Positions 52,638-61,574 of a DNA stretch of 64,000 nt are shown here, piece after piece (the first letter of the stretch is position 1; every line of letters begins with the position of its first letter). Under the pieces are notes generated by a model, which made no database searches, had not been told where the DNA came from, and worked only from the letters and a program-made list of their open reading frames with translations. The DNA lies in assembly GCA_016283095.1 (NCBI GenBank), contig JAEEMG010000043.1, positions 30,345 through 94,344 of the forward strand. The letters are read 5' to 3'. The DNA comes from Paludibacteraceae bacterium. Lineage in GTDB: Bacteria > Bacteroidota > Bacteroidia > Bacteroidales > Paludibacteraceae. The translations under genes and the position numbers were made by a program.

Positions 52638-54242
52638 TCACATAGTTACCTCCAGCAATCTTGCCCCTGGCGTTTCGCTGAAATACCACTCCCATATTGT
52701 CGACGGAATATCCCCGTCCTCCACTCTTTTATAACCGATTCTGTACGACTCACAAATACCTTCCGCCTTGAAATCATGGCTTTCCGCGACGTAATTCTTC
52801 ACCGCTTCCGTCTGTTTCATCGCAAGCTTGGTGAAGATGCTTCCTTTTCCGTCGTTCACAAGAAGAATTCTCAGATTGGTGTCTGCCACACTCCACAAAC
52901 TGCTGACGTCATAGAAGAAACTCAAATCTCCGATCACAAGGTAGACGGGACTGTTCCCCACTCCACCTGCATATCCGATGGCTGCCGACATGCTTCCCTC
53001 TATTCCGTTCACACCACGGTTGCAAAAGAATCGTGGTCGCTTGGCCTGTGCCTCCGGCATATTCCAATAGGCGTAATCGATGGCTCGGACAGTTGTGGAA
53101 TTGGCAAGGAAAATCTGTGAAGACGGTGCGATATGACTAAGAAATTCACTGTATACCGCCGGATATTTTGTGGAATCCATCTGTGTGAAAACGCTATCCG
53201 AGACGTTGCACGCTACATCTCTACGATTTGTCCATCCATTGTCAGAGACGTAGCACGCTACGTCTCTACAGTTGTCCACATACAAATGTGTCATGCATTT
53301 GAATGTGTCGGCGAATTCCATTGATTTTGACACACGCACAACCGTCTGTGGTTTGATTTTTGTGATTGCCGCTTTTGCAACCTTGCTGACAATATGTCCC
53401 CCGATATATATCACAAAATCAGGATTATACTTTTCTATTTTGTCGTCTGGAATGCGATTATTATTCGTCTGACACGCACGTCCGTGCGTCTCTACATGTG
53501 ATGCAAAATATTCCATATTTGACAATACCTCTGTGTAGAATGGAGCACCGAGACGGATGAAGGCATCAATGTACGATGGATTTATTCCGTCGTTCTGCCC
53601 TACCATCACCAACGGACGTCTGGATTTTTCCCACAATGGCTTCAATGTGTCGCCAAAAAGAGAAGCGTCTCCAATGAGCGATATTTTTCTGAACTCTGGA
53701 AGAGCCTCAACGGTGCACTCGAAAAACGGTTCTTTAATCTGCATATTGATCTGCACCGGACCATGCTGCCCCGCATACGCAATCTCCAAAGCAGCATTGA
53801 TCTCACGATTGGCAAACCACATGCCGTCGGCAGTCTCGTCATCCTCCACGTCGACGCTATATTTCACAGCTGATGCCAACGCCGATGTCTGCCACATCGT
53901 CTGTCCCATCATCTGACCTATCATCTCCTTCGGACGGTCGGCAGTGACAACAGCCATACCAATCCCTTGATATTGAGCCTCAACCAATGCCGGCAACAGA
54001 TTGGCCACCGCACTTCCACTCGTGACACATACAGCCACCTTCCTGCCTGTCTGTGCCAAACCAAGCGTCATGAATCCCGCGCTTCGCTCATCCAATGCCC
54101 TGTGCACATTGAAATCACCGCAACACATCGATTCCACTATTGGCATGTTGCGACTGCCTGGACACACCACAACGTCTGTGAAGGAATGGATTTTTAGCAG
54201 GTATATCAGCTGCTGAATATGTTTCTTTACCGAGTACGCCAT
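52638..54242 (-). CDS. menD: SEPHCHC synthase MenD with in-frame palindromic elements
   Basis: 534 residues of a thiamine-diphosphate enzyme: VVCPGSRNMP, RALDERSAGF (catalytic Glu), VTSGSAVANLLPA and the C-terminal cofactor block VIGDLSFFYDVSSL, then NDGKGSIF. It adds a succinic semialdehyde unit to isochorismate in menaquinone synthesis. Two regions carry REP-type palindromes translated in frame: residues ~250-258 (VETHGRACQ) and ~325-348 (CRDVACYVSD, then RRDVACNVSD). Both fall in the less conserved middle domain, away from the active-site blocks, so the enzyme may still work. Confidence 0.92.
   Translation of the reverse strand: MAYSVKKHIQQLIYLLKIHSFTDVVVCPGSRNMPIVESMCCGDFNVHRALDERSAGFMTLGLAQTGRKVAVCVTSGSAVANLLPALVEAQYQGIGMAVVTADRPKEMIGQMMGQTMWQTSALASAVKYSVDVEDDETADGMWFANREINAALEIAYAGQHGPVQINMQIKEPFFECTVEALPEFRKISLIGDASLFGDTLKPLWEKSRRPLVMVGQNDGINPSYIDAFIRLGAPFYTEVLSNMEYFASHVETHGRACQTNNNRIPDDKIEKYNPDFVIYIGGHIVSKVAKAAITKIKPQTVVRVSKSMEFADTFKCMTHLYVDNCRDVACYVSDNGWTNRRDVACNVSDSVFTQMDSTKYPAVYSEFLSHIAPSSQIFLANSTTVRAIDYAYWNMPEAQAKRPRFFCNRGVNGIEGSMSAAIGYAGGVGNSPVYLVIGDLSFFYDVSSLWSVADTNLRILLVNDGKGSIFTKLAMKQTEAVKNYVAESHDFKAEGICESYRIGYKRVEDGDIPSTIWEWYFSETPGARLLEVTM
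53200..53269. repeat. Two palindromic GAGACGTAGC elements within menD
   Basis: At 53244-53269 AGAGACGTAGC-AC-GCTACGTCTCT is a perfect 11-bp inverted repeat. A diverged copy is at 53200-53224. The pair forms a tandem duplication of 45 bases (15 codons), which keeps the reading frame. Confidence 0.85.
53471..53495. repeat. REP-like element within menD
   Basis: GACACGCACGTCCGTGCG with TCTCTAC flank, the same family as the intergenic copies at 26275, 34832, 42490 and 45026, here inside a coding frame. Confidence 0.85.
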
Positions 54243-54263
54243 TTTATTTTCTGATTATGTGTA

Positions 54264-54271
54264 CAAAATTA
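54264..54271 (-). promoter_or_regulatory. -7 box (TAATTTTG) of menD
   Basis: On the minus strand TAATTTTG lies 22 bases before the menD ATG. The -33 region is T-rich. Confidence 0.5.
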
Positions 54272-54389
54272 GCACAAATCATAAAAATTAAGTCACTAAA
54301 ACAGAGGATTGTTAAGAGCAATACTGCCGTGCCATAAATTCTTTTTATCAAATCTAAATAGCTTATAAAAGAGAATCCAAGAAATTATT

Positions 54390-54397
54390 TATTTTTG
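54390..54397 (+). promoter_or_regulatory. -7 box (TATTTTTG) of the membrane/coiled-coil gene trio
   Basis: TATTTTTG 27 bases before the ATG at 54424. No clear TTTG at -33. Confidence 0.45.
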
Positions 54398-54423
54398 AAA
54401 AAAATATCAATACTTAAGGTAAA

Positions 54424-55464
54424 ATGGCAAAATCAAGTTCGATCTATATGGGAGAGGGCAAGATGGCTCTTTCAGGAAAATGGGTAAGCGCATTAAGTGC
54501 ATGTATGGTGGCGATGGCAGTGACAATGGTACCATCATTCTTACAACTTTTATTTATAGACACCACAACACAATCGCTTCCTTTGTCTTCTGCTACAATT
54601 CTCTTTTATATTATCTCTTTTGCGTGGGCATTTTGCGTGTCCTCTCCTCTCTTGTTTGCCTGTGTGGTAGGATTGCGACAGATGCATATCTCCAATGAGT
54701 CGCCATTGGATGTGATGATTGAGAAATTCAAAAACAACATTAAAAGATATATAGTTTTAGAACTCAAAATAGCATTAAAAATACTAACTTACATTGCTAT
54801 CCCTTTGGCTATCTATCTGATATGCATATTTAAAATTTTTATGGAATATGATGATTTGGCCCAATCATCCCAATATGGAGGAATAGCTTCATTGAGTATG
54901 TTTGCCCTTGTTATAATATACATCTATAAAACTTTTGAGTTCTTATTCGTTCCTTTCGTTCACAATGACACTCCAGATTTGTCAGATAACGAGATCATCA
55001 ATAAAAGTTCAGAATTATCGAAAGGTTATAAGTGGACAATGTTCAAGATTAATTTGCGTGCAGCTTTGCCAGCATTCGTAATATTTTTTGTATTGATTAT
55101 AGCCTTCATATTTGTGTTTATAGGAGCACTTTTTGGAGGATTAGCGGCTGCAGGAGCTGGATATGATTTTTTCAATTTGCCAGCATCTTCGTTTGGCTTG
55201 ACTTTCCTTTTTGTCTATATGATTATCGTACTCTTGCTTAGTGCCTTTGTCCAAACAAGAATGATTCTACCATTCTCTGTGTTATATTCTGAATTGACAG
55301 GATACGACGACAATGCTCAAAACAGCCAAGAAAACACTCCTGCCAACGTAGAGGCTTCTGATTCAGAGGAAAACAAAGAAAACACAATGAATGAGGAGGA
55401 GAAAAAAGAGAAAAAGAAGGACGAGCCTGAAATTCCGTACGAACAAAGATATATGCCTAAATAA
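54424..55464 (+). CDS. Multi-pass membrane protein with charged tail
   Basis: 346 residues, six or so membrane segments (VSALSACMVAMAVTMVPSFL, ATILFYIISFAWAFCVSSPL, FVLIIAFIFVFIGALFGGLA), resembling DUF975-type proteins. The cytoplasmic C-terminus is ~55 residues of Glu/Lys repeats (NEEEKKEKKKDEPE). It is the first gene of a run of three, 13 bases before the next. Role unknown. Confidence 0.7.
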   Translation: MAKSSSIYMGEGKMALSGKWVSALSACMVAMAVTMVPSFLQLLFIDTTTQSLPLSSATILFYIISFAWAFCVSSPLLFACVVGLRQMHISNESPLDVMIEKFKNNIKRYIVLELKIALKILTYIAIPLAIYLICIFKIFMEYDDLAQSSQYGGIASLSMFALVIIYIYKTFEFLFVPFVHNDTPDLSDNEIINKSSELSKGYKWTMFKINLRAALPAFVIFFVLIIAFIFVFIGALFGGLAAAGAGYDFFNLPASSFGLTFLFVYMIIVLLLSAFVQTRMILPFSVLYSELTGYDDNAQNSQENTPANVEASDSEENKENTMNEEEKKEKKKDEPEIPYEQRYMPK

Positions 55465-55477
55465 CAACAAATAAAAT

Positions 55478-57547
55478 ATGACTGATATGAGTGAAGCAAT
55501 TTATAAGAAAATACAGGAAATCGCTGTTGAAGCAAAAGGTAACAAACGTACTCGTGCCGACGTAGCTTATGATCTGCAAATGACTGATTCTTTGGAAGTC
55601 AGCCGGCTTGTATGGGAGGCTTACAACTATTATGGCAAAGATCCATTGATAAAGTCCACTTTCGTCAACAACGACAACGACTCTTCTGTCGTTGACGATT
55701 ATGAATTGCGTCAGCTCATCGCTACAGGAAAAAATGACGAATATTTCAACGCATTGTCGAAAGATCTGAAAAATGGAGAAAATGCGTTGACGGTGCTTGA
55801 TAATATGCTGAAGACGAAGGTGTCGGAAGCTGTGGCATCCGAGATGAGTTCACTGATGAGCGTCATCATGGGCACCAAAGGTATTGAGAATGTGAAGAAT
55901 GAGGCGACACAGGCTGTTAAGCTATACGGTCAGCTCGTAAATGTCTACGATGAGGCTAAGTCTGGTGTGAAAGAGGTGACTCACGAGTTTGTCGACCTAC
56001 GCACGGAGATCCTCCACATCTACGAGAAATATGCCCAGATGCTTGTGGATTTCTACGGTGATTCCATCAAACGCGTCGCTCCATCTCTTTTCGATTTTGA
56101 CTCAATCGAATATCTCGACACCGCACAGATGTTTGAAAAAGTCAAACTGCAATACGACCTGCTGTCGGAAAACTGCTCGGTGATGATGTCGGAGATCAGC
56201 GACGGATTCTCGAATTCCGTGATGATTGCCTCACAAGGTGGCAATGCGTTGGGCAGAAAAGGTGCGGTCGCAATCGCAGCGGTAGAAGCGATCAAACATT
56301 ATCTTGACGCTTCCGAGAAAACCGTCAGAATGAAATCCGACCTCGAGGCTTTCAAGATGAATATCAAGAAAGACGTCACAAATATCAAGTGTGATTATTC
56401 CCGTTTGGCGACGGTGTACAAGACCATCAACGACCTTTACATACCTAAGGCAGACGCATATTTCAAGTTCAGCGGCAAACTCCTTTCTGCCGAGTTTGAG
56501 CAGATGGTTTCCACACTGTATGCCAAGGCAGGTGTGGCTGAACTGGTGAAGGAGAGAGACAATGTGATGGATGAGATACGCGTCGTGTCGGAACAGCTCA
56601 ACGACCATAAGAACAACCTCATTTACTACGGTGAGCAATTGGAACATTGTCAAGAGGTCATAACAGAGAAGAAAGATGACTACGAGAATGCCAAGAGTCT
56701 GCGACCAAGCAAACCGTCGGTTATTGTCAATGTGCTGACATTCGGTTCGGCAGACAAGAAATACAGCCAGAAGATGTTCAAATGGAAGGGAGTCTATGGC
56801 AATCTGGTGAAAGAGTATGAGAATGCCATAGTCGACGAAGCGGTGTATGGACAAGATCTGAATTATCAAGAAGACGCTAGACGTGAGGCAGAAGAGAAGC
56901 TGACCCAACTTAAAGCGAAACAAAAAGAGCTGACAGACAAAATCTTGAAGACCATCTCCGTCGACACGGACATGAAGAAAAAACTTGCTTCCCATTTGGA
57001 GGACATCATCAGAATGCTCCACGTCGGCAAAGAGATTCTTGAGAGCGGACTCGACACCAAGAGCATCAAAGCAATCAATATCGACACGTTCCATTCCAAC
57101 GAACTTCCCGAAGACATCAAAAACGCCGTGGCAAACTTCAAAGATCTTGTCAATGAAGTGGCTCCTGATCTGAAGGAAGACGTGAAAAACCATATGGCTA
57201 AAGAGTTCAACGAGCAGGAACTTGCCGAAATGAAGAAAGTTTATGCGGAGAGTCTAAAGCTAACCGACGCACTGATATCGTTGGAAGCGTTGAAAGAGCA
57301 GAACCAAGTGTCAAGCGAGATCTACGACAAAGAGTTGGAGAAGATACAAGAAGAATTCAATTCACAAATGGCTAAAACAGATGCCAAAGCGGATGTGCTC
57401 GGCAACGTGCTCAAAGAGATAAACACAGCGCCTGATGCGGAAGCAAGAAAGAAAGCGTTGATCAAGCTGACGGAAAGAGGCAAAACATTTGCAAGCGAAG
57501 AAGAGTTCAACAACTTCATCAACGGAGATCTTACAATAAACATCTAA
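55478..57547 (+). CDS. Large coiled-coil protein of unknown function
   Basis: 689 residues, helical. Coiled-coil stretches are clear at ~355-400 (ELVKERDNVMDEIRVVSEQL) and ~460-500. A moderately hydrophobic block at ~250-272 (IASQGGNALGRKGAVAIAAV) sits among amphipathic helices, an arrangement that recalls helical pore-forming proteins, though nothing proves it. No signal peptide. The ATG at 55487 is an alternative start. Flanked by two membrane-protein genes, it may act with them at the membrane. Confidence 0.65.
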   Translation: MTDMSEAIYKKIQEIAVEAKGNKRTRADVAYDLQMTDSLEVSRLVWEAYNYYGKDPLIKSTFVNNDNDSSVVDDYELRQLIATGKNDEYFNALSKDLKNGENALTVLDNMLKTKVSEAVASEMSSLMSVIMGTKGIENVKNEATQAVKLYGQLVNVYDEAKSGVKEVTHEFVDLRTEILHIYEKYAQMLVDFYGDSIKRVAPSLFDFDSIEYLDTAQMFEKVKLQYDLLSENCSVMMSEISDGFSNSVMIASQGGNALGRKGAVAIAAVEAIKHYLDASEKTVRMKSDLEAFKMNIKKDVTNIKCDYSRLATVYKTINDLYIPKADAYFKFSGKLLSAEFEQMVSTLYAKAGVAELVKERDNVMDEIRVVSEQLNDHKNNLIYYGEQLEHCQEVITEKKDDYENAKSLRPSKPSVIVNVLTFGSADKKYSQKMFKWKGVYGNLVKEYENAIVDEAVYGQDLNYQEDARREAEEKLTQLKAKQKELTDKILKTISVDTDMKKKLASHLEDIIRMLHVGKEILESGLDTKSIKAINIDTFHSNELPEDIKNAVANFKDLVNEVAPDLKEDVKNHMAKEFNEQELAEMKKVYAESLKLTDALISLEALKEQNQVSSEIYDKELEKIQEEFNSQMAKTDAKADVLGNVLKEINTAPDAEARKKALIKLTERGKTFASEEEFNNFINGDLTINI

Positions 57548-57569
57548 TCATTTACGTAGGGATTTTATT

Positions 57570-58160
57570 ATGACAACAACATATACAAGCAGCCACAGAC
57601 GACAGGATATGGGGGCTGACACATTCGACAAGGAACAGCAGGAGGCAGAAAGAGCAGCCGCAAAAGGAGAAGAGATAGAACGTAAGAAAAGAGAGAAGAG
57701 AGAGAGACTCGAAAAAGATCCTGCATATAATTTCTGTTCCAAGATCAGCAGGTGGATGGACAAATTTTATCTGGATCCTATCATTGGACTAATTCCAGGA
57801 GGTGTGGGCGACATCGTCAGCCTGACATTGACTGTGCCATTCATATATGTGGCCGCGACGAAAATCAAATCAATTCCGTTGACACTGGCTATAATCTATA
57901 ATTCATTGGTAGATATGTTGATAGGAGCCATCCCCGTGCTCGGAGACATCATAGATATTTTCAATAAAAACCACAAGAAAAATTATAAACTGCTGACAGG
58001 ATTCATAGAAGACGATAAGGAGATCAAGCATGAGGTAAACAAAAAAGCCATCTTTTGTGGAATCGCAATAGCGATATTGATATTCCTCATCTGTCTTGTG
58101 TTGAAATTCGTGGGAGAATTGATCGGCTATGTTTGGGAACATTTCATGGGATTGTTTTGA
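57570..58160 (+). CDS. DUF4112 membrane protein
   Basis: 196 residues: charged N-terminus (EAERAAAKGEEIERKKREKR), then the DUF4112 pattern DPIIGLIPGGVGDIVSLTL and LVDMLIGAIPVLGDIIDIFNK with NYKLL after it, and a last membrane helix (AIFCGIAIAILIFLICLVLK). The family has no known function. 22 bases after the coiled-coil gene. Confidence 0.85.
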   Translation: MTTTYTSSHRRQDMGADTFDKEQQEAERAAAKGEEIERKKREKRERLEKDPAYNFCSKISRWMDKFYLDPIIGLIPGGVGDIVSLTLTVPFIYVAATKIKSIPLTLAIIYNSLVDMLIGAIPVLGDIIDIFNKNHKKNYKLLTGFIEDDKEIKHEVNKKAIFCGIAIAILIFLICLVLKFVGELIGYVWEHFMGLF

Positions 58161-58223
58161 CGATTAAGGGTTGAGGGTTGATGATTGAGGGTTGGCATCA
58201 TAAAGACATAATAGATTAAAGCG

Positions 58224-59039
58224 ATGAAAACATATTCAGGAATAAAAGCAATGGCACTGGTAGCATCGATCATATTGATGATACCGATAAGCATAAATTG
58301 GTTTTCATTTCTCAAGCACAATTTTTATAATGATAGCAACGCCCCTGTCACTCCTTTAGAATCCACTGATTATTCACCTTCCTGTAGTTTTATCCTCATT
58401 TCTGATTCTTCAGCAGCAGTAAGTAGATGTCATTCTTCATCTGAAAACATTTCCATTCCACAAAAGGCACAAGTAAAAGGATATGAATGTACAATCACAA
58501 TCATCGGAGAACAGGCATTTAGAGATCGTTCCGATTTGAAAAATATCGAAATTCCTAATAGTGTCGAAAGCATTGAAATTTCGGCGTTTGAGAACTGTTC
58601 CAATTTGAAAAATATCGAAATCCCTGACGGCGTCACTTACATCGGTGGTTCGGCATTTTCTGGTTGTTCCAGTTTGGAAACCATCAAGATTCCTTCTAAT
58701 GTCAAAAGCATTGAATATGGGACATTCTATGATTGTTCCAATTTGACAAACATCGATATCCCTGATGGTGTCGAAAGCATCGGAAATTCAGCGTTTTATA
58801 ATTGTACTAGATTGACAAGTATAAAAATTCCTGCGACTGTCAAAAATATTGAAGCATTTGCTATTTGTGAATGTATTAATTTGACAAATATCGAAATTCC
58901 TGAGAATGTCACTAACATCGGAGAATCGGCTTTTGCTGGATGTAGGAACCTTGATGTCGTAGTCGATAATTCAAAAGATAATGTGGTAGTTGGAGAGGAT
59001 GCTTTTAGAGGATGCAAATCTGTAAGGTATACTAAATGA
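58224..59039 (+). CDS. Membrane-anchored BspA-like leucine-rich repeat protein 1
   Basis: 271 residues: N-terminal membrane segment (AMALVASIILMIPISINWFSF), a linker, then about six LRR_5 units of ~23 residues with the pattern SAFxNCSNLKNIEIPDGVTYI. It ends with a half repeat, GEDAFRGCKSVRYTK. The repeats would lie outside the cytoplasm and bind protein partners. The upstream bases ATAGATTAAAGCGATGAAAA are shared with the next gene, indicating a tandem duplication. Confidence 0.85.
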   Translation: MKTYSGIKAMALVASIILMIPISINWFSFLKHNFYNDSNAPVTPLESTDYSPSCSFILISDSSAAVSRCHSSSENISIPQKAQVKGYECTITIIGEQAFRDRSDLKNIEIPNSVESIEISAFENCSNLKNIEIPDGVTYIGGSAFSGCSSLETIKIPSNVKSIEYGTFYDCSNLTNIDIPDGVESIGNSAFYNCTRLTSIKIPATVKNIEAFAICECINLTNIEIPENVTNIGESAFAGCRNLDVVVDNSKDNVVVGEDAFRGCKSVRYTK

Positions 59040-59051
59040 TAGATTAAAGCG

Positions 59052-59636
59052 ATGAAAACAAATCCAAAAATAAAAGCGTATGCATTGATTGCCTCTTTAG
59101 TATTTATGATACCGATAAGCATAAATTGGTTTACGTTTCTCGCACGCACTTTTTCTGATGATAATGATACTCCCGTCAATCCTTTGGAATATAAAATCTT
59201 AACTGATTCTACCGCAGCAGTAAGTAAATGTCGTCTTCCTGAAATAGAAAATATTTGCATTCCTGAAAAAGTGCTTATTAATGGAAATGATTATACTGTC
59301 ACCCACATCGGAAACAAAGCATTCAGTTATTGTCGCAAATTAACAAATGTCAAAATTCCTACGAGTGTCACAGAGATTGAATACTCGGCATTCTCTGGTT
59401 GCTCCAGTTTGACTAATATCGATTTGCCACCAAATATCACTTGTATCAATGCCTTTACATTCAGCTATTGTACCAATTTGAAAAGTATCGTAATTCCAGC
59501 GAGTGTCACCAGCATCGGGTATAAAGCATTTGATAGATGCGATAATCTTGATGTAACAATCGATAATTTTGAGGACGGTGTGGAAATTGAGATGGATGCT
59601 TTTAAGGGATGCAAATCTGTGAGGTATACTAATTAG
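59052..59636 (+). CDS. Membrane-anchored BspA-like leucine-rich repeat protein 2
   Basis: 194 residues: the same membrane anchor (YALIASLVFMIPISINWFTF) and linker as the preceding gene but only about three LRR_5 units, and the same final DAFKGCKSVRYTN. A shorter duplicate 12 bases downstream of the first. Its stop overlaps the convergent gene by 8 bases. Confidence 0.83.
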   Translation: MKTNPKIKAYALIASLVFMIPISINWFTFLARTFSDDNDTPVNPLEYKILTDSTAAVSKCRLPEIENICIPEKVLINGNDYTVTHIGNKAFSYCRKLTNVKIPTSVTEIEYSAFSGCSSLTNIDLPPNITCINAFTFSYCTNLKSIVIPASVTSIGYKAFDRCDNLDVTIDNFEDGVEIEMDAFKGCKSVRYTN

Positions 59637-60144
59637 CCATCACCTTCTTCACCCCACATTTGATAGCTGGCGGTTCATCCTTCATATCCAACATCGACAG
59701 CACAGCCTGCAACTCTTTCAACAGTTCCGGCTCCCGCTTGCACAACTGATATGCGATTTTTATGCAGACTGCCCTCACCGCCACAGGCAGACGCATATTG
59801 CATATATTGTCGAGAGAGAAATTGAGCAGATCTACATCAATGTCTTTCGTCTCCGACAGCAGCATAAGGGAGATGTTGAGCCATAGACGGAGCTCTCCAT
59901 CCTCACAGTTGCCAGCCAATATCTTCTCCACGATCTTGCGACGGTATGGCAAAAGCAAACTTCTCTCTTTCTTACACAACACCTCCATCACCCACACCGC
60001 ATGCCACGCCAAACGGGGGTCATCACCACACGTGATCTCCCATAGTGTGGATATATCCGTGTCGCCGACGAGAATGTCGCCAACAATCGCGTCTACACTA
60101 CTTTTATGCAAAGGCTTGACAGATAAAATTGCGATGATATCCAT
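59629..60144 (-). CDS. Conserved hypothetical helical protein (HEAT-like)
   Basis: 171 residues, all helical with paired-helix spacing (DDPRLAWHAVWVMEVLCKKE, LRLWLNISLMLLSE, RLPVAVRAVCIKIAYQLCKR) that suggests HEAT-like repeats. No catalytic motif. The only minus-strand gene in this stretch. Likely cytoplasmic, protein-binding. Confidence 0.65.
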   Translation of the reverse strand: MDIIAILSVKPLHKSSVDAIVGDILVGDTDISTLWEITCGDDPRLAWHAVWVMEVLCKKERSLLLPYRRKIVEKILAGNCEDGELRLWLNISLMLLSETKDIDVDLLNFSLDNICNMRLPVAVRAVCIKIAYQLCKREPELLKELQAVLSMLDMKDEPPAIKCGVKKVMAN

Positions 60145-60249
60145 TATAAACAGTCAAAATATTTTTGTCATGTAAATATAACAAGTTAAAAACATTTTCA
60201 TTTGCTTTTTTGACGTTTATTTGCTTATTTTGAATTCTATAAAATCAAA

Positions 60250-60702
60250 ATGAAGAACTTTATGAAGATAAGAAATTTGTTTTTCAATACACTTGTTTGC
60301 GCGGCACTTACAGCCTGCACAGGAGATTCAATGTCTGGATTGCCAAGTGGCGCCAAGAGTTTTCTAAACAAACACTTTTCAGATGTGGAGATAAGCAATG
60401 TGGAGAGTGATGATGACAGCGACGTGGAGGTGACACTTGAAAACAGTATCCGTATCAGATTCGACCGCCGTGGCACTTGGGAAGAGATCAATACGAAGAA
60501 AAACGGAATGTCGGAATCATTGAAAAAACTGCTTCCAAACCAGATAAACAATTACGTGTCGAAGAATTATCCTGGACGTGTGATAAGAAAAGTGGAGAGA
60601 AAAAAATATGGATATGAGGTGACTCTCAACAAACCTGATCCTGTGGTGTTGAAATTCACAAAAGGTGGAGCTCATATTCCTGAAGATGAAAATGTTCAGT
60701 AA
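60250..60702 (+). CDS. PepSY-like lipoprotein (DUF2874 type)
   Basis: 150 residues with signal MKNFMKIRNLFFNTLVCAALTAC (lipid Cys at 23), then two PepSY-like units: AKSFLNKHFSDVEISNVE with VTLENSIRIRFDRRGTW, and INNYVSKNYPGRVIRKVE with YEVTLNKPDPVVLKF. Periplasmic proteins of this fold are abundant in Bacteroidetes with unknown roles. Confidence 0.85.
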   Translation: MKNFMKIRNLFFNTLVCAALTACTGDSMSGLPSGAKSFLNKHFSDVEISNVESDDDSDVEVTLENSIRIRFDRRGTWEEINTKKNGMSESLKKLLPNQINNYVSKNYPGRVIRKVERKKYGYEVTLNKPDPVVLKFTKGGAHIPEDENVQ

Positions 60703-60761
60703 ATCACACAGAGCGTAATAACGCTCATGTGTGGATATATACGAAACGACACAGCTATTCC

Positions 60762-61571
60762 ATGGAAATCATTATCATCATTCAGGCTGCTATCATCATT
60801 TTTCTCATCAAAACTATCTTGTCAAAAGACAAGAAGGTGAAAGAGGCGACATCTTTATTGAATGAATATGGTGGTAATGAGAAAGAAAGCATCACCTACA
60901 GTTGGAAATTAGACTCTGCAAGAAAGACCAAACTGAAAGGTCATCTGACACTGCGATTCAACCCTGACGAGATAAAAGAGCAGCGAATGAACAATCCATT
61001 CGCTACATTCAACAACTCCAACACCTACGGCATGGAAAGCAATCTGCGGAAAATGTATTTCTACATGCTCAACCATCCTCGCACACTGATGCATGCCGCA
61101 GAGATCGTCAAATACATCAACCGTGAATGCAGTAAAAACCGTATTGATGAACTCGACAAACTGCAATTCGTTTTGGACTTCGTTCAGGAACCTAATGTGA
61201 AATATAATTACGACCACGACTGCGCAGAAATCCAATACCCCAAAGAGTACATCCGTTTCCCAGACGAAACTCTATACGACAGACATGGCGACTGTGACTG
61301 CAAATCCTTCCTGGCCGCCACCCTGTTCCATCTGATGGGCTACAACGTGCTGTTTCTCATCTCCTACAAACTTGAGCATGCCGCTATCTGCATAGAATAC
61401 GACGAACGTTGGAAAGCACTACTACAAAATTCCATGAGCACCGTCGTGACAGAATATGAAGGACGCAAATACGTCTACTGCGAAACAACTTCTGACAATT
61501 TCAGAATAGGAGGCATATCTCCCAACTTCACTGTGAAAGATTTTGAAATCAAGATTGAGCTTAGAGGATAA
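60762..61571 (+). CDS. Transglutaminase-like membrane-anchored protein
   Basis: From the ATG at 60762, 269 residues: N-terminal membrane segment (IIIIQAAIIIFLIKTIL), then a domain with DRHGDCDCKSFLAATLFHLMG, LEHAAICIEY and YVYCETTSDNFRIGG. The order Cys, His, Glu/Asp fits a transglutaminase-like cysteine hydrolase. It is followed three bases later by a J-domain gene. Confidence 0.75.
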   Translation: MEIIIIIQAAIIIFLIKTILSKDKKVKEATSLLNEYGGNEKESITYSWKLDSARKTKLKGHLTLRFNPDEIKEQRMNNPFATFNNSNTYGMESNLRKMYFYMLNHPRTLMHAAEIVKYINRECSKNRIDELDKLQFVLDFVQEPNVKYNYDHDCAEIQYPKEYIRFPDETLYDRHGDCDCKSFLAATLFHLMGYNVLFLISYKLEHAAICIEYDERWKALLQNSMSTVVTEYEGRKYVYCETTSDNFRIGGISPNFTVKDFEIKIELRG

Positions 61572-61574
61572 AGT

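Noticed and set aside
56231..57193. 320-codon minus-strand frame within the coiled-coil gene
   Set aside because: Shadow of a long helical gene on the plus strand with a better start, context and coiled-coil pattern.
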